The notes beneath the pieces are model-generated. The model was not told where the DNA came from and did no database searches. It saw only the letters and a program-made list of their open reading frames with translations. From Pseudooceanicola sediminis (GTDB taxonomy: Bacteria > Pseudomonadota > Alphaproteobacteria > Rhodobacterales > Rhodobacteraceae): DNA of 64,000 bases. Made by a program: the position numbers and the translations under genes. The DNA lies in contig NZ_QWJJ01000005.1 of assembly GCF_003575965.1 (NCBI RefSeq), positions 1 to 64,000 on the forward strand. Reading direction: 5' to 3'. Every line of letters starts with the position of its first letter. Position 1 is the first letter of the stretch. Below are positions 18,101-26,444 of this stretch, piece after piece.

Positions 18101-19326
18101 CCGCCAGCTTCGATCTGTCGATGACCGGCCAGCCGGGCCTGCCTGCGCTCTCCGGCCAGATCAGCGTGGACAACGCCCGCCTCGTCGCCCCGACGCTCGG
18201 GCAGGTGATCGACGGGATCTCGGGCCGCATGGCCCTCTCTGGCGGTCAGGCCAACATCGACATGCGCGCCACCCCGTCAGAGGGCGGCCAGATCACCATC
18301 TCCGGCCCCATCGGCCTCGCCGCGCCCTACCGCGCCGGGCTGAACGTCGCGCTGAACAACGTCATCGCCACGCGCGCCGGGCTGGCCACCACGCGGCTGA
18401 ACGGCCAGATCGCGGTGAACGGCGGGCTGACCGGCGGCGGCACAGTGTCGGGCCGCATCGGCCTCTCGGATACCGAGGTACGCCTCTCCTCGGGTGGCTT
18501 CGGCGGCCAGGAGACGATCCCCGACATCCGCCACGTCAACGAACCGCAGGCAAGCCGCCTGACCCGCCAGCGCGCGGGCATCACCGGCGACGACAGCAGC
18601 GACAGCTCTGCGGGCGCGACCGCCTCGGGGGGGCTCAACCTCGACCTCTCGGTCGGCACGGACACCTCGATCTTCATCCGCGGACGCGGCCTCGACGCAG
18701 AGCTGCGCGGCGATCTGCGCCTGCGCGGCACCACCTCCAACGTCATCCCGGTCGGGGAATTCGACCTGGTGCGCGGCCGCCTCAACATCCTTACCAAGCG
18801 GCTTGAGCTGACGGACGGATCGGTCCGCCTCGCGGGCGGCTTCGAACCCATCATCCACTTCGTCGCCACCTCGCAAAGCGGCAGCTACGCGGTCTCGATT
18901 GCCATCGACGGCACCGCCTCCGACCCCGAGGTCAGCTTTTCCTCCAACCCCGGCCTCCCCGAGGACGAAATCCTGTCACAGCTGTTCTTCGGGCGCGGCA
19001 TCGACACGCTCTCGGCCCTGCAGGCGGCGCGCCTGGCCGCCGCCGTCGCCACGCTCACCGGCTCGGGCCAGGGCGGCGTCCTCGACAAGCTGCGCGCCAA
19101 CACCGGCCTCGACGATCTCGACATCTCGACCACGCAAGAGGGCGAAACCAGCCTCAAGGCCGGCAAGTACCTGAACGAAAACGTCTATACGGAAACCGAA
19201 GTGACGGGTGACGGCGAAACCAGCCTGTCGATCAACCTCGACATCTCCGACACGGTCAAGGCCAGGGGCTCGGTCAAGACCGACGGCGAAACCGGCCTCG
19301 GCATCTTCTTCGAAAAAGACTACTGA
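15157..19326 (+). CDS. tamB: TamB, translocation and assembly module inner-membrane protein
   Basis: About 1389 residues. It starts MINIRQRLVSLLRTALLACM with a single N-terminal membrane segment or signal anchor, followed by a very long repetitive beta-rich periplasmic region (repeated GxxxTGTGTDI... and SGPIxLAxP patterns) and ending with the DUF490/TamB domain (FDLVRGRLNILTKRLELTDG, FFGRGIDTLSALQAARLAAA, C-terminal FFEKDY). The ATG shares a base with the tamA stop, so the pair is coupled. TamB-like proteins bridge the periplasm as hydrophobic grooves. Confidence 0.9.
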   Translation: MINIRQRLVSLLRTALLACMALVCLSVGPAALAQDADDDGQGFLTRKIQDLLSGAGRQVSISGFTGALSSSARMASLSIADDEGVWLELSNAELDWSRTALLRGRLQVQKLSAESITLYRLPKSDPKSPSAEAPGFSIPDLPVAVNIDEIKIDRFDMREPVIGQAAVISLTGRAALADGGLDAALDILRQDQQGEVKLNVNYDPDSQRLGVDIGVNEPENGIVANLMNLPGLPSVDMTIAGTGPLDQYKADMQLATDGEPRLTGTVSLSGRDDGGREFALQVGGDLTALAAPDYREFLGTDIGLVATGTRAANGAIDLQLLRLNSAALNIEGKLALDENAKPSSFDLRGTLASPAGKERVDLPFAPGVSLASAVMDFTYDHASSNDMSGQIEALSPTSSGFAADKVVLSLSGPLNKTGTSRAIIGFDATGLSADDPGVAQALGDQLSGSAAVVFGSGPVRVEDLTLDGKALTLAGSLNFTPNEDQAQFDLAANARVKDLAAFSSLSGLSLAGQADLDMNLQVQLPAGTAKLTATGTGTDIATGIDQADALLATPLQLALDVERGAQGIVVNQLDLGTEALRLTGQGRIGSEDGAITYDLHLSDAGLLTGTTAGPVDVGGAIARAPDGLRVTAKGGGTDLALGIAPVDQLLTGGLSLDLSLLLPAEDAPMQLERALIRSDALRLDASGPIDPAAMALDFQARLENSAVFTGGQAGPLTLAGQVRTEDSGAIRARLSGGGDALGTGIAPVDALLDGRTDINADVLIDGDLITLNRAEVTSPVLTTTATGTMQGDALDLALDARLANSAAPLGGNAGPISLTAQITGRDGTYQVAANGNGQSIGIGNSQIDALFRGDSSLVARVAMAADGTLTIDEARFASTALSAQASGSVANGAPDLRFTARLDNIARLVDGLNGPLSLDGTVAPGANGASTLNVTADGPAGANARITGDVLMPNGAVDLSIRGTAPLALANSFIAPRSVAGPASFDLSMTGQPGLPALSGQISVDNARLVAPTLGQVIDGISGRMALSGGQANIDMRATPSEGGQITISGPIGLAAPYRAGLNVALNNVIATRAGLATTRLNGQIAVNGGLTGGGTVSGRIGLSDTEVRLSSGGFGGQETIPDIRHVNEPQASRLTRQRAGITGDDSSDSSAGATASGGLNLDLSVGTDTSIFIRGRGLDAELRGDLRLRGTTSNVIPVGEFDLVRGRLNILTKRLELTDGSVRLAGGFEPIIHFVATSQSGSYAVSIAIDGTASDPEVSFSSNPGLPEDEILSQLFFGRGIDTLSALQAARLAAAVATLTGSGQGGVLDKLRANTGLDDLDISTTQEGETSLKAGKYLNENVYTETEVTGDGETSLSINLDISDTVKARGSVKTDGETGLGIFFEKDY

Positions 19327-19397
19327 TCATCCCGGGGCGCGGGCATCCGCGTCCCGTTCCGACACGCCGCGCGCCCCATTCTCCCCCGGGCCCCCTG

Positions 19398-19463
19398 TCA
19401 TCTGGCCGAAAATACCCCAAGGGTGAATTGCGGCCCTGCCGCAAGAGGGGGCAGCGCCCCCTT
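19398..19463 (+). repeat. Intergenic hairpin repeat (repeat family copy 3)
   Basis: TCATCTGGCCGAAAATACCC, then a G-rich block with a GCGGCCCTGCCGC hairpin and AGGGGGCAGCGCCCCC. The same order and orientation occur at 21022-21077. Confidence 0.6.
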
Positions 19464-19534
19464 CCCCGCCCACGACAGGCGCCCCCCTGACTGGTCCCGG
19501 ACATGACCCGCGACATGCCCCCTGACATCGAAAA

Positions 19535-19566
19535 ACCCGCGGCCGCTGTTCAGCACGCCCGCGGGT
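19535..19566. terminator. Bidirectional terminator between tamB and prfB
   Basis: ACCCGCGG (19535-19542) pairs with CCGCGGGT (19559-19566), preceded by AAAAA and followed by CTTTTC. It therefore offers a U-tract to transcripts from either side of the convergent tamB/prfB pair. Confidence 0.75.
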
Positions 19567-19573
19567 CTTTTCT

Positions 19574-19624
19574 ATCTTCGCCAGTCTCAGATCTTTGCCA
19601 GTGCCACATCTTCGCCAGTGTCAC
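19574..19624. repeat. 17-bp tandem repeat (three copies) downstream of prfB
   Basis: ATCTTCGCCAGT, ATCTTTGCCAGT and ATCTTCGCCAGT begin at 19574, 19591 and 19608, an exact 17-base period with variable last five bases (CTCAG, GCCAC, GTCAC). It lies between the terminator and the prfB stop. Confidence 0.7.
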
Positions 19625-19664
19625 GGTGTCCCGCGCCGCACGGCCTCCCATCCCGGCACCCTGA

Positions 19665-20789
19665 TCAGTCGGCGGCGGCCTCCGCCCGGCTCTTGCCACT
19701 GACGTTCAGCGCCAGCGTCGCCGCCATCAGCCCGTCCAGATCACCGTCCAGCACGCCGCCGGAATCCGACGTCTCATAGCCGGTGCGCAGGTCCTTCACC
19801 ATCTGGTAGGGCTGCAACACATAACTGCGGATCTGGTTGCCCCAGCCCGCATCGCCCTTGTTCTCGTGCGCCTCGTTGATCGCCGCGTTCCGCTTGTCCA
19901 GCTCCATCTGGTACAGGCGCGATTTCAACGCCTTCATGGCGATGTCGCGGTTCTGGTGCTGGGATTTCTCGGACGAGGTGACGACGATCCCGGTGGGATG
20001 GTGGGTGATCCGCACGGCCGAGTCGGTGGTGTTGACGTGCTGCCCGCCCGCCCCCGAGGACCGGTAGGTATCGATGCGGATATCGGCCGGGTTCACCTCG
20101 ATCTCGATATTGTCGTCCACCACGGGATAGACCCAGACCGAGCTGAAACTGGTGTGGCGCCGCGCCGCACTGTCATAGGGGCTGATGCGCACCAGCCGGT
20201 GCACGCCGCTTTCGGACTTCAGCCAGCCATAGGCGTTGTGCCCGGTGATCTTGTAGGTGGCCGACTTGATGCCCGCCTCCTCGCCTGCGCTCTCTGCCTG
20301 AAGCTCGACCTTGTAGCCCTTTTTCTCGGCCCAGCGGACATACATCCGCGCCAGCATGCTGGCCCAGTCGCAGCTCTCGGTGCCACCGGCACCCGAGTTG
20401 ATCTCCAGAAAGCTGTCGTTGCTGTCGGCCTCGCCGTTCAACAGCGCCTCCAGCTCCTTCTCGGCCGCCTTGGCACGCAGCGCCTTCAGGGTCGCCTCGG
20501 CATCCGCGATGACCTCCTGGTCATCCTCCATCTCGCCCAGTTCGATCAGCTCGACACTGTCGTTCAGATCGCGCTGAATGGAATCATGCGTCTCGATGGC
20601 ATCGACCAGCATCTGCCGATCTCGCATCAGCGCCTGCGCCTTTTCGGGATCGTTCCACAGATCGGGGTCCTCGACCCGGGCATTGAACTCTTCCAGCCGG
20701 TGCTGGGCCATGTCCCAATCCATCCGCTGGCGCAACAGCTCCAGCGACTTCTCGATCTCGGCTACAAAGTTCTGGGCCTCGGCGCGCAT
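19665..20789 (-). CDS. prfB: Peptide chain release factor 2
   Basis: 374 residues. The GGQ catalytic loop is clear ([16 protein letters not shown]). The codon-recognition tripeptide position reads SPY ([16 protein letters not shown]) where E. coli has SPF. The frame is continuous from [12 protein letters not shown] with no internal stop, so there is no programmed +1 frameshift. The start was chosen for the AAGGAAAGG ribosome site 8 bases upstream. It terminates translation at UGA and UAA. Confidence 0.95.
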   Translation of the reverse strand: MRAEAQNFVAEIEKSLELLRQRMDWDMAQHRLEEFNARVEDPDLWNDPEKAQALMRDRQMLVDAIETHDSIQRDLNDSVELIELGEMEDDQEVIADAEATLKALRAKAAEKELEALLNGEADSNDSFLEINSGAGGTESCDWASMLARMYVRWAEKKGYKVELQAESAGEEAGIKSATYKITGHNAYGWLKSESGVHRLVRISPYDSAARRHTSFSSVWVYPVVDDNIEIEVNPADIRIDTYRSSGAGGQHVNTTDSAVRITHHPTGIVVTSSEKSQHQNRDIAMKALKSRLYQMELDKRNAAINEAHENKGDAGWGNQIRSYVLQPYQMVKDLRTGYETSDSGGVLDGDLDGLMAATLALNVSGKSRAEAAAD

Positions 20790-20821
20790 GGGCCACCTTT
20801 CCTTAACAGTATCAGAGCCGC

Positions 20822-20850
20822 GTGATAGCCCAACCACCCGTTACGAGCAA
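20822..20850 (-). promoter_or_regulatory. Sigma-70-type promoter candidate for prfB
   Basis: On the minus strand, TTGCTC (20845-20850) and TATCAC (20822-20827) with a 17-base spacer, about 35 bases ahead of the prfB ATG. It suggests prfB can be transcribed independently of the upstream PBP1A gene. Confidence 0.45.
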
Positions 20851-21021
20851 GAGCACCCCCACCCCGCACCGCCTCTTCGAACACTCCCCCCTCTCACTCC
20901 GCACCAGCCCCAGTCAGCACCGGCCCTAGTCAGCACCGGCGCCCCTCGCCCCCCCAGGCCCCGGCCCCGCACGACCACTCCGGCCCACTCGCCTGTCCGG
21001 TCAACCGTCCGGCCTCCCCCG

Positions 21022-21077
21022 TCATCTGGCCGAAAATACCCCGGGGGAGTCGCGTCAGCGACGGGGGCAGCGCCCCC
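21022..21077 (+). repeat. Intergenic hairpin repeat (repeat family copy 4)
   Basis: TCATCTGGCCGAAAATACCC, then CGGGGGAG, TCGCGTCAGCGA and GGGGGCAGCGCCCCC. It lies in the roughly 410-base spacer between prfB and the PBP1A gene; the rest of the spacer is C-rich and shows no gene. Confidence 0.6.
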
Positions 21078-21201
21078 ACTCAGGTCTCACCCCCGCAGGA
21101 CGCCCCCGAAACCACCACACCCTCACACTCTCACACCCTCACACTCTCTCCAGCGCCGCGGGTCCGCCAGACGGCGCCTAAAGGCTCGGCCGCCGCTCGC
21201 C

Positions 21202-23727
21202 TCAGTACAGCCCGCCAGACGACAGCGTGCCGAAATTTGCCTTCGGCGCGATTGTCGTCCTCTCGCCGGTCGAGGTGGTGATCTGCTGGCGTTGCCGGGC
21301 GTCGCCCGCATCCCGGAACAGCGGCAGATCCGACCCCATGGCAAAGCCACCGTCATAGGTGATGCCAAAGATCGGCTCTTCGCCATCGCGGAAATACTCG
21401 GCGACCACATTGTTGCCCGAGGCATCGTCGGACAGACGCGCGCCGGTAAAGCGGTCGATGTTGATGAAATGGCCCCCCGGCGGCACCTTGAACGCCCCGC
21501 CGCCATATTCCTTGATCGCCTTGGTCATGAACTCCTGGAACACCGGACCGCACAGCGTGCCGCCATAGCCATGGCCGTTCATCATCGAGCGGGGATTGTC
21601 ATAGCCGATATAGCACCCGGCAACCAGGTTCGAGGTAAAGCCGATGAACCAGGCATCGCGCGCATCATTGGTGGTGCCGGTCTTGCCAGCCGTCGGCACC
21701 GGCAGGTTGACCACCCGCGCCGCCGTGCCGCGCTGCACCACGCCCTGCATCATCGAGGTCAGCTGATAGGCCGTGATCGCATTCATCACCCGCTGAGAGT
21801 TCGAGATGATCTCCGGCCCCTCGCCCGCTGGCAGAACCGGCTCGCGGCACTCGTTGCAGATCCGGTGGTCGTGCCGATAGATCGTGTGGCCATTGCGGTC
21901 CTGCACCCGGTCGACCAGCGTCGGCTCGACCCGCTCGCCGCCATTGGCGAACATCGCATAGGCCGCGACCATCTTGTACAACGTGGTCTCTTCGGAGCCG
22001 AGCGCATTGGCCAGGTAGGTGCCCATATTGTCATAGACACCAAAGCGTTCGGCATATTCCGCCACCACGTCCATGCCGACTTCCTGCGCCAGGCGGATCG
22101 TCATCAGGTTGCGCGACTGCTCGATCCCGGTGCGCAGCGGTGTCGGGCCGTAGTACTGGTTGGACGAGTTGGTGGGCCGCCACACGCCATCGGGCGTATT
22201 CACCTCGATCGGCGCATCGATCACGATCGTCGCAGGGGTATAGCCCGAATCCAGTGCCGAGGCATAGACAAACGGCTTGAACGATGACCCGGGCTGCCGG
22301 TTCGCCTGGGTGGCGCGGTTGAACACCGACGCCTGATAGGAAAATCCGCCCTGCATCGCGATCACGCGGCCGTTGTTGACGTCCATCGCCATGAAGCCGC
22401 CCTCGACCTCGGGCACCTGGCGCAGCGACCAGTTGACGAAGGCCCCGCTGTCATCCGTGACCTCGCGCACCAGCACCACATCGCCGCGCTTGAAATTGTC
22501 GTGGAAATCACCGCGCAGCCAATGGATATCCGACCGCGGCACGGAATGGCCGCGCGGATCGTCATTCGCCACGTCCTCGATGCCGATGTCCAGCGTCTGA
22601 TCCGCGACGTTGAACACCACGGCGGGCAGCCAGGGATGCTCCAGCGTGATGTCCCGGGGCACATTGGTGCCGCGCAGGGTGTCGCGCCAGGTGGTCTCGT
22701 CGGCCAGCTGTGCTTCGTCCAGGGCCTTGCCGGTGCCGCGCCAGCGCCCCAGCGTGCGGTCGAATTTCTCCAGCGCGTGCCGCAGCGCCATTGCCGCGTC
22801 GGCCTGCATTTCGGGGTCGATGGTGGCACGCACGGTAAAGCCACCGGTAAAGAACTCGTCCTCGCCGAAATCCTGGGTCAGCTGGCGCCGGATCTCGTCG
22901 GTAAAGTAGTCGCGCGGCGGCAAGGTGCTGCGGAACCCCGGATAGTCGCCGCCCTGCACCGAACGGATCGGCTCGGCCACCGAGGCCGCATAGATGTAGT
23001 CGTCGATATAGCCGTTCTCATGCATCTCGCGCAGCACGTAATCGCGCCGTTGCAGCAGCCGGTCATGGTTGCGCACCGGGTGATAATCCGACGGAGCCTT
23101 GGGCATGGATGCCAGCGTCGCGGCCTCGGCGGGCGACAGCTCGGACAGTGGCTTGTTGAAATAGGTCTGCGCGGCGGCGGTCACCCCGTAGGAGTTCTGT
23201 CCCAGGAAGATCTCGTTCAGGTACAGCTCCAGGATCTTGTCCTTGGGCAGCGTTTCCTCCAGCCGCGAGGCCAGGATGATTTCCTTGATCTTGCGCTCGA
23301 TCTTGCGGTCGCCGGTCAGCAGAAAGTTCTTCATCACCTGTTGCGTGATGGTCGAGGCCCCGCGCACGTTCTTGCCGCGCGACTTGATCGCATCAAAGGC
23401 CGCCGACATCATGCCGCGCGTGTCATAACCCGCATGGTGATAGAAATTCTTGTCCTCCGCGGAAATGAACGCCTCTTTCACCAGCTTGGGAATTTCCGAC
23501 GCGGGCGTGAAAAGGCGCCGTTCCTGGGCGAATTCGTCAATGATGCGCCCTTCGCCGGAATAGATCCGGCTGATCGTCTTGGGCTGGTAACTGGCCAGCG
23601 CCTCGTGGCTGGGCAGGTCGCGGCCATAGATCCAGAACACCGCCCCGATGGACAATGCGATCACGGCGACCGACAGCGTGACAAGGGTAAAAATGGCTCC
23701 GAAAAAGGAGAGAACGAATCTGATCAC
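21202..23727 (-). CDS. mrcA: Penicillin-binding protein 1A (bifunctional transglycosylase/transpeptidase)
   Basis: 841 residues: an N-terminal membrane anchor (about 5-30), a GT51 glycosyltransferase domain with EDKNFYHHAGYD (catalytic Glu), GASTITQQV and LELYLNEIFLG, then an OB-like insertion and a transpeptidase domain with SSFK (GSSFKPF, active Ser), SRN and KTGTT. It polymerises and cross-links peptidoglycan at the inner membrane. It lies downstream of an amidase gene, a common Rhodobacterales arrangement with prfB next. Confidence 0.93.
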   Translation of the reverse strand: MIRFVLSFFGAIFTLVTLSVAVIALSIGAVFWIYGRDLPSHEALASYQPKTISRIYSGEGRIIDEFAQERRLFTPASEIPKLVKEAFISAEDKNFYHHAGYDTRGMMSAAFDAIKSRGKNVRGASTITQQVMKNFLLTGDRKIERKIKEIILASRLEETLPKDKILELYLNEIFLGQNSYGVTAAAQTYFNKPLSELSPAEAATLASMPKAPSDYHPVRNHDRLLQRRDYVLREMHENGYIDDYIYAASVAEPIRSVQGGDYPGFRSTLPPRDYFTDEIRRQLTQDFGEDEFFTGGFTVRATIDPEMQADAAMALRHALEKFDRTLGRWRGTGKALDEAQLADETTWRDTLRGTNVPRDITLEHPWLPAVVFNVADQTLDIGIEDVANDDPRGHSVPRSDIHWLRGDFHDNFKRGDVVLVREVTDDSGAFVNWSLRQVPEVEGGFMAMDVNNGRVIAMQGGFSYQASVFNRATQANRQPGSSFKPFVYASALDSGYTPATIVIDAPIEVNTPDGVWRPTNSSNQYYGPTPLRTGIEQSRNLMTIRLAQEVGMDVVAEYAERFGVYDNMGTYLANALGSEETTLYKMVAAYAMFANGGERVEPTLVDRVQDRNGHTIYRHDHRICNECREPVLPAGEGPEIISNSQRVMNAITAYQLTSMMQGVVQRGTAARVVNLPVPTAGKTGTTNDARDAWFIGFTSNLVAGCYIGYDNPRSMMNGHGYGGTLCGPVFQEFMTKAIKEYGGGAFKVPPGGHFINIDRFTGARLSDDASGNNVVAEYFRDGEEPIFGITYDGGFAMGSDLPLFRDAGDARQRQQITTSTGERTTIAPKANFGTLSSGGLY

Positions 23728-23756
23728 GGGCGGCGCGCCTTTCTGGTTGAAAGCAG

Positions 23757-23785
23757 TATATAGGGCGCTGGACGAGGGCGGTCAA
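23757..23785 (-). promoter_or_regulatory. Sigma-70 promoter for the PBP1A gene
   Basis: Minus-strand TTGACC (23780-23785), a 17-base spacer and TATATA (23757-23762), giving a leader of roughly 20-25 bases before the ATG at 23727. It is the best housekeeping-type promoter seen in this part of the window. The remaining spacer up to the amidase end (23786-24049) shows no gene. Confidence 0.7.
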
Positions 23786-24049
23786 AACACATCCCCGCCA
23801 AACCGCCGCGATCTGCCGGAACACGCCGTTGCCGGGACGTTGCCGGGTCCGCCTGCTGGCCCCGGAAGATACTCTGACAGGACACCGACAGTCCCTTCAC
23901 AGGCCCTTGACGGGCCGCCCGCAGCCTTCCGGCGCGCCGCACTCCTCACGACAGCACCAAGCACGAAGGCCCCCCACGACCTGTACCGCGCGATCCGACG
24001 CGCAGGCAGTCAGGGCATCATCCACGCGGTCGGCCGCGCGCGGCGCAAA

Positions 24050-25372
24050 CTACTGGCGCCGCAACGGTGCCTCGGCCTCATCCGCCAATTGCCAGGCCAG
24101 CACCGCATCCCGAACCGCCCCGGCCAGGCGGGCGCGAAACTCGGGCGTGACCAGGTTGGCGCGGTCCCGGTCGCTGGACAGGAACCCGACCTCGATCAGG
24201 ATGCTGGGAATATCCGCCGCCTTCAGCACCGAATACCCCGCCGCCCGCCGTGGCCGTGAATTCAGCGGCAGCCCCGCGCTCCGCAACGCCGCAACCACGG
24301 CATCGGCCAGCGCCTCACTGCGCGGCTGCGTCTCCATCCGCGCCAGGTCCATCAGCACGTCGGCCACCACGTCATCGCTGTGGCTCAGGTCCACCCCGGC
24401 CAGGATATCGCCCCGATCATGACGTTCCGCCAGCTTGCGTGACGCCTCGTCGCTGGCGGTCTTGGACAGCGTGTGCACCGTCGTGCCCCGCGCCCCGCCG
24501 CCGGCCAGCGCATCCGCGTGCAGCGAAATGAACAGATCCGCATCCATGGCATGGGCCATCTCGACACGGCGCTCCAGCGACACGAAACTGTCGTCCTCGC
24601 GCGTCATGGCAACCTCGGCCCCCGCCCGCACCAGCGCCTCGCGCAGGGTACGGGCATAGCTCAGCATCAGCCGGCTTTCCGTGACGCCGTCACGCATGGC
24701 ACCGGGATCGAGCCCGCCGTGACCTGGATCGAGCAGGATCCGCAGCACCCCAGCCTCAGACGTCGAGGAAGCCGCCCTCGAATCCCCCGATGTCGCGGCA
24801 GGCAACGCCCAGCCCGGATCAGGGGCCGCCCCTGCCGCCGCCGCAAAGGCGGCATCGCCAACCCGCATGAAACGCGCCCGCAACACCGCGGCGCCGCTCT
24901 CCGGGTCGATCGTCAATGCCGCACGCTGCAACGCCAGCGGCGCGGTCAACGTCAGTACCAGCCGCGACCAGCCGGGGCGCACGCCCCCCATGGCCGCCGA
25001 GGCGACGAGGTCCGATCGCACCAGGGTCGCGGCCTGCACACCGCTCCAGTCAACCTCGCGGAAATCCAGCACGACCCGGCGCGGATCCTGCAACGTGAAA
25101 ATGCGGTAGGGTACCCCCTGGCTCAACGCCAGTTCCAGCTCCAGACCGCCCTTGCGGTCACGGATCCGGCTGCGCGCCGGATCGACCTGCGCCATCGCGC
25201 TAAAGCTCGAATGCGCCGCGCGCGCCTGTGCCGGCCGCCCCTCCTGTGCAGGGCGCCCCTCCTGTGCAGGACGCTCCTGGGGCTCACGCCCCAAATGCCC
25301 CTGCGCCCATCCCGGTGCCGATGCCCCGCAACACGTGACCACAGCGACAAGCCCGAGGATCAAGACCCGCAT
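24050..25372 (-). CDS. N-acetylmuramoyl-L-alanine amidase (AmiC-like, AMIN plus Amidase_3)
   Basis: About 440 residues: a signal peptide (MRVLILGLVAVVTCCG...), a linker with a tandem (RPAQEG) repeat, an AMIN domain (about 60-170, VPYRIFTLQDPRRVVLDF), and an Amidase_3 zinc hydrolase domain (LLDPGHGGLDPGA, His; ESRLMLS, Glu; ISLHADA, His; SILIEVGFLS, catalytic Glu). It cleaves the amide linking MurNAc to the stem peptide during cell separation. The start at 25372 fits the signal peptide but lacks a clear ribosome site, and the frame is open to 25462. Confidence 0.85.
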   Translation of the reverse strand: MRVLILGLVAVVTCCGASAPGWAQGHLGREPQERPAQEGRPAQEGRPAQARAAHSSFSAMAQVDPARSRIRDRKGGLELELALSQGVPYRIFTLQDPRRVVLDFREVDWSGVQAATLVRSDLVASAAMGGVRPGWSRLVLTLTAPLALQRAALTIDPESGAAVLRARFMRVGDAAFAAAAGAAPDPGWALPAATSGDSRAASSTSEAGVLRILLDPGHGGLDPGAMRDGVTESRLMLSYARTLREALVRAGAEVAMTREDDSFVSLERRVEMAHAMDADLFISLHADALAGGGARGTTVHTLSKTASDEASRKLAERHDRGDILAGVDLSHSDDVVADVLMDLARMETQPRSEALADAVVAALRSAGLPLNSRPRRAAGYSVLKAADIPSILIEVGFLSSDRDRANLVTPEFRARLAGAVRDAVLAWQLADEAEAPLRRQ

Positions 25373-25629
25373 CACCACGAAGGGCGTCCCCCGATCCCGC
25401 AGGCACCGTCTCCCCGTCCGTCTCATCTCCGTCGCTTTCAACCTTGCCATCCCAAACCCCAACGCAACGCCCCCGCGAGGCCGCGCCGCAACAACCTCAC
25501 CCTCGCTCCATCAATCCCGCACACCGATCGAGTACACCAATCGCGCACTGTGCGCACGGCAAGCACGCGACCACAGCTCCCGCGCCTGCCAACCATCACT
25601 CCCGCATCGCATCCCCGATGCTGCACTGC

Positions 25630-25670
25630 AATACCGACAGGATACCGAACCCGAAACCGACAGGATACCG
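25630..25670 (+). promoter_or_regulatory. ATACCG direct-repeat array upstream of the winged-helix gene
   Basis: Four copies of (R)ATACCG or close variants start at 25630, 25641, 25653 and 25664 (spacings 11, 12, 11). The third is GAAACCG. Nineteen bases after the last copy lies TCAAAG, then two bases and TTGTCC. The same arrangement occurs at 38988 and 54896. It lies in the divergent region between the amidase gene and the winged-helix gene at 25763. Confidence 0.65.
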
Positions 25671-25762
25671 CAGCCCGGACTCAGGCCATTCAAAGCTTTG
25701 TCCCGAGGCATTTTGCTGATAATTTACCAACAATTCGCCACCGTCAGCAAAGGCCAGCGCCA

Positions 25763-26272
25763 ATGACCTCCGACTCCCGCCGCATCGTTTCCTCCCGTCA
25801 CCTGGCCGAGGGCGAGGGCTGGGAAGCCTCCGAATTCGAATACGGTCTGATCATCGCCTACAACGCCTTCACCCGCTGGATGCAACGCTGCATGACGGCT
25901 GCAGGCATGCCGGAATTGTCTCCGCTGGAAATCCTCGTCCTGCACAATACCAATAGCCGGGGTCGTGATAAGCGATTGTCCGATATAACTTTTCTTCTGA
26001 ACATCGAAGACTCCCACACGGTGAACTATGCCCTGCGCAAATTGCTGAAGCTCGGTCTGCTGGAAAATGAGAAACGCGGCAAGGAAGTGTTCTACCGCCC
26101 CTCCCCGACCGGAGAATCTCTCTGCCTCGCCTACCGCAAGATCCGGGAACAATGCCTGCTTGGCACGCTGCCCGCAGGCTACGACGGCGACGAACTGCGC
26201 AGGATCGCCTCGTCCCTGCGCGCAATGTCCGGCCAGTTCGATCAGGCCAGCCGCGCCGCCGCCAGCCTCTAG
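25763..26272 (+). CDS. Winged-helix DNA-binding protein, MarR-like (COG5631 type)
   Basis: 169 residues. A helical N-terminus is followed by a winged helix (about 50-120): LSPLEILVLHNTN, DITFLLNIEDSHTVNYALRK (recognition helix region), LENEKRGKEVFYRPSPTG (wing). It is a cytoplasmic transcription regulator; ligand and targets are unknown. It is a single gene with its own promoter region carrying the ATACCG array, which could be an autoregulatory or response-regulator site. Confidence 0.8.
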   Translation: MTSDSRRIVSSRHLAEGEGWEASEFEYGLIIAYNAFTRWMQRCMTAAGMPELSPLEILVLHNTNSRGRDKRLSDITFLLNIEDSHTVNYALRKLLKLGLLENEKRGKEVFYRPSPTGESLCLAYRKIREQCLLGTLPAGYDGDELRRIASSLRAMSGQFDQASRAAASL

Positions 26273-26310
26273 CCCGAACGCGTACCTGTATGGAACGCCC
26301 CACAAAGCCG

Positions 26311-26418
26311 CCTCCGGCGGGGGTATTTCCCGCCAGATGATGAAGAGCGCCGTCCTGCAGGTTTCCCTGTTCGAAATATCCCGGGGGAGGCAGCGAAGCT
26401 GACGGGGGCGGAGCCCCC
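26311..26418. repeat. Intergenic hairpin repeat, compound copy (repeat family copy 5)
   Basis: Two halves: GGCGGGGGTATTTCCCGCC followed by AGATGA (26315-26340), and GTTTCCCTGTTCGAAATATC followed by a G-rich block and GGGGGCGGAGCCCCC (26361-26418). It combines both core types of the family (the CCAGATGA type and the AACAGGGAAAC type) between convergent genes, so it may also terminate both. Confidence 0.6.
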
Positions 26419-26444
26419 ACATTCATGCCCGAAGGAACCTGGGG

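Noticed and set aside
20640..20789. Programmed frameshift in prfB
   Set aside because: The coding frame is continuous with no in-frame UGA near codon 25, so no frameshift is needed.
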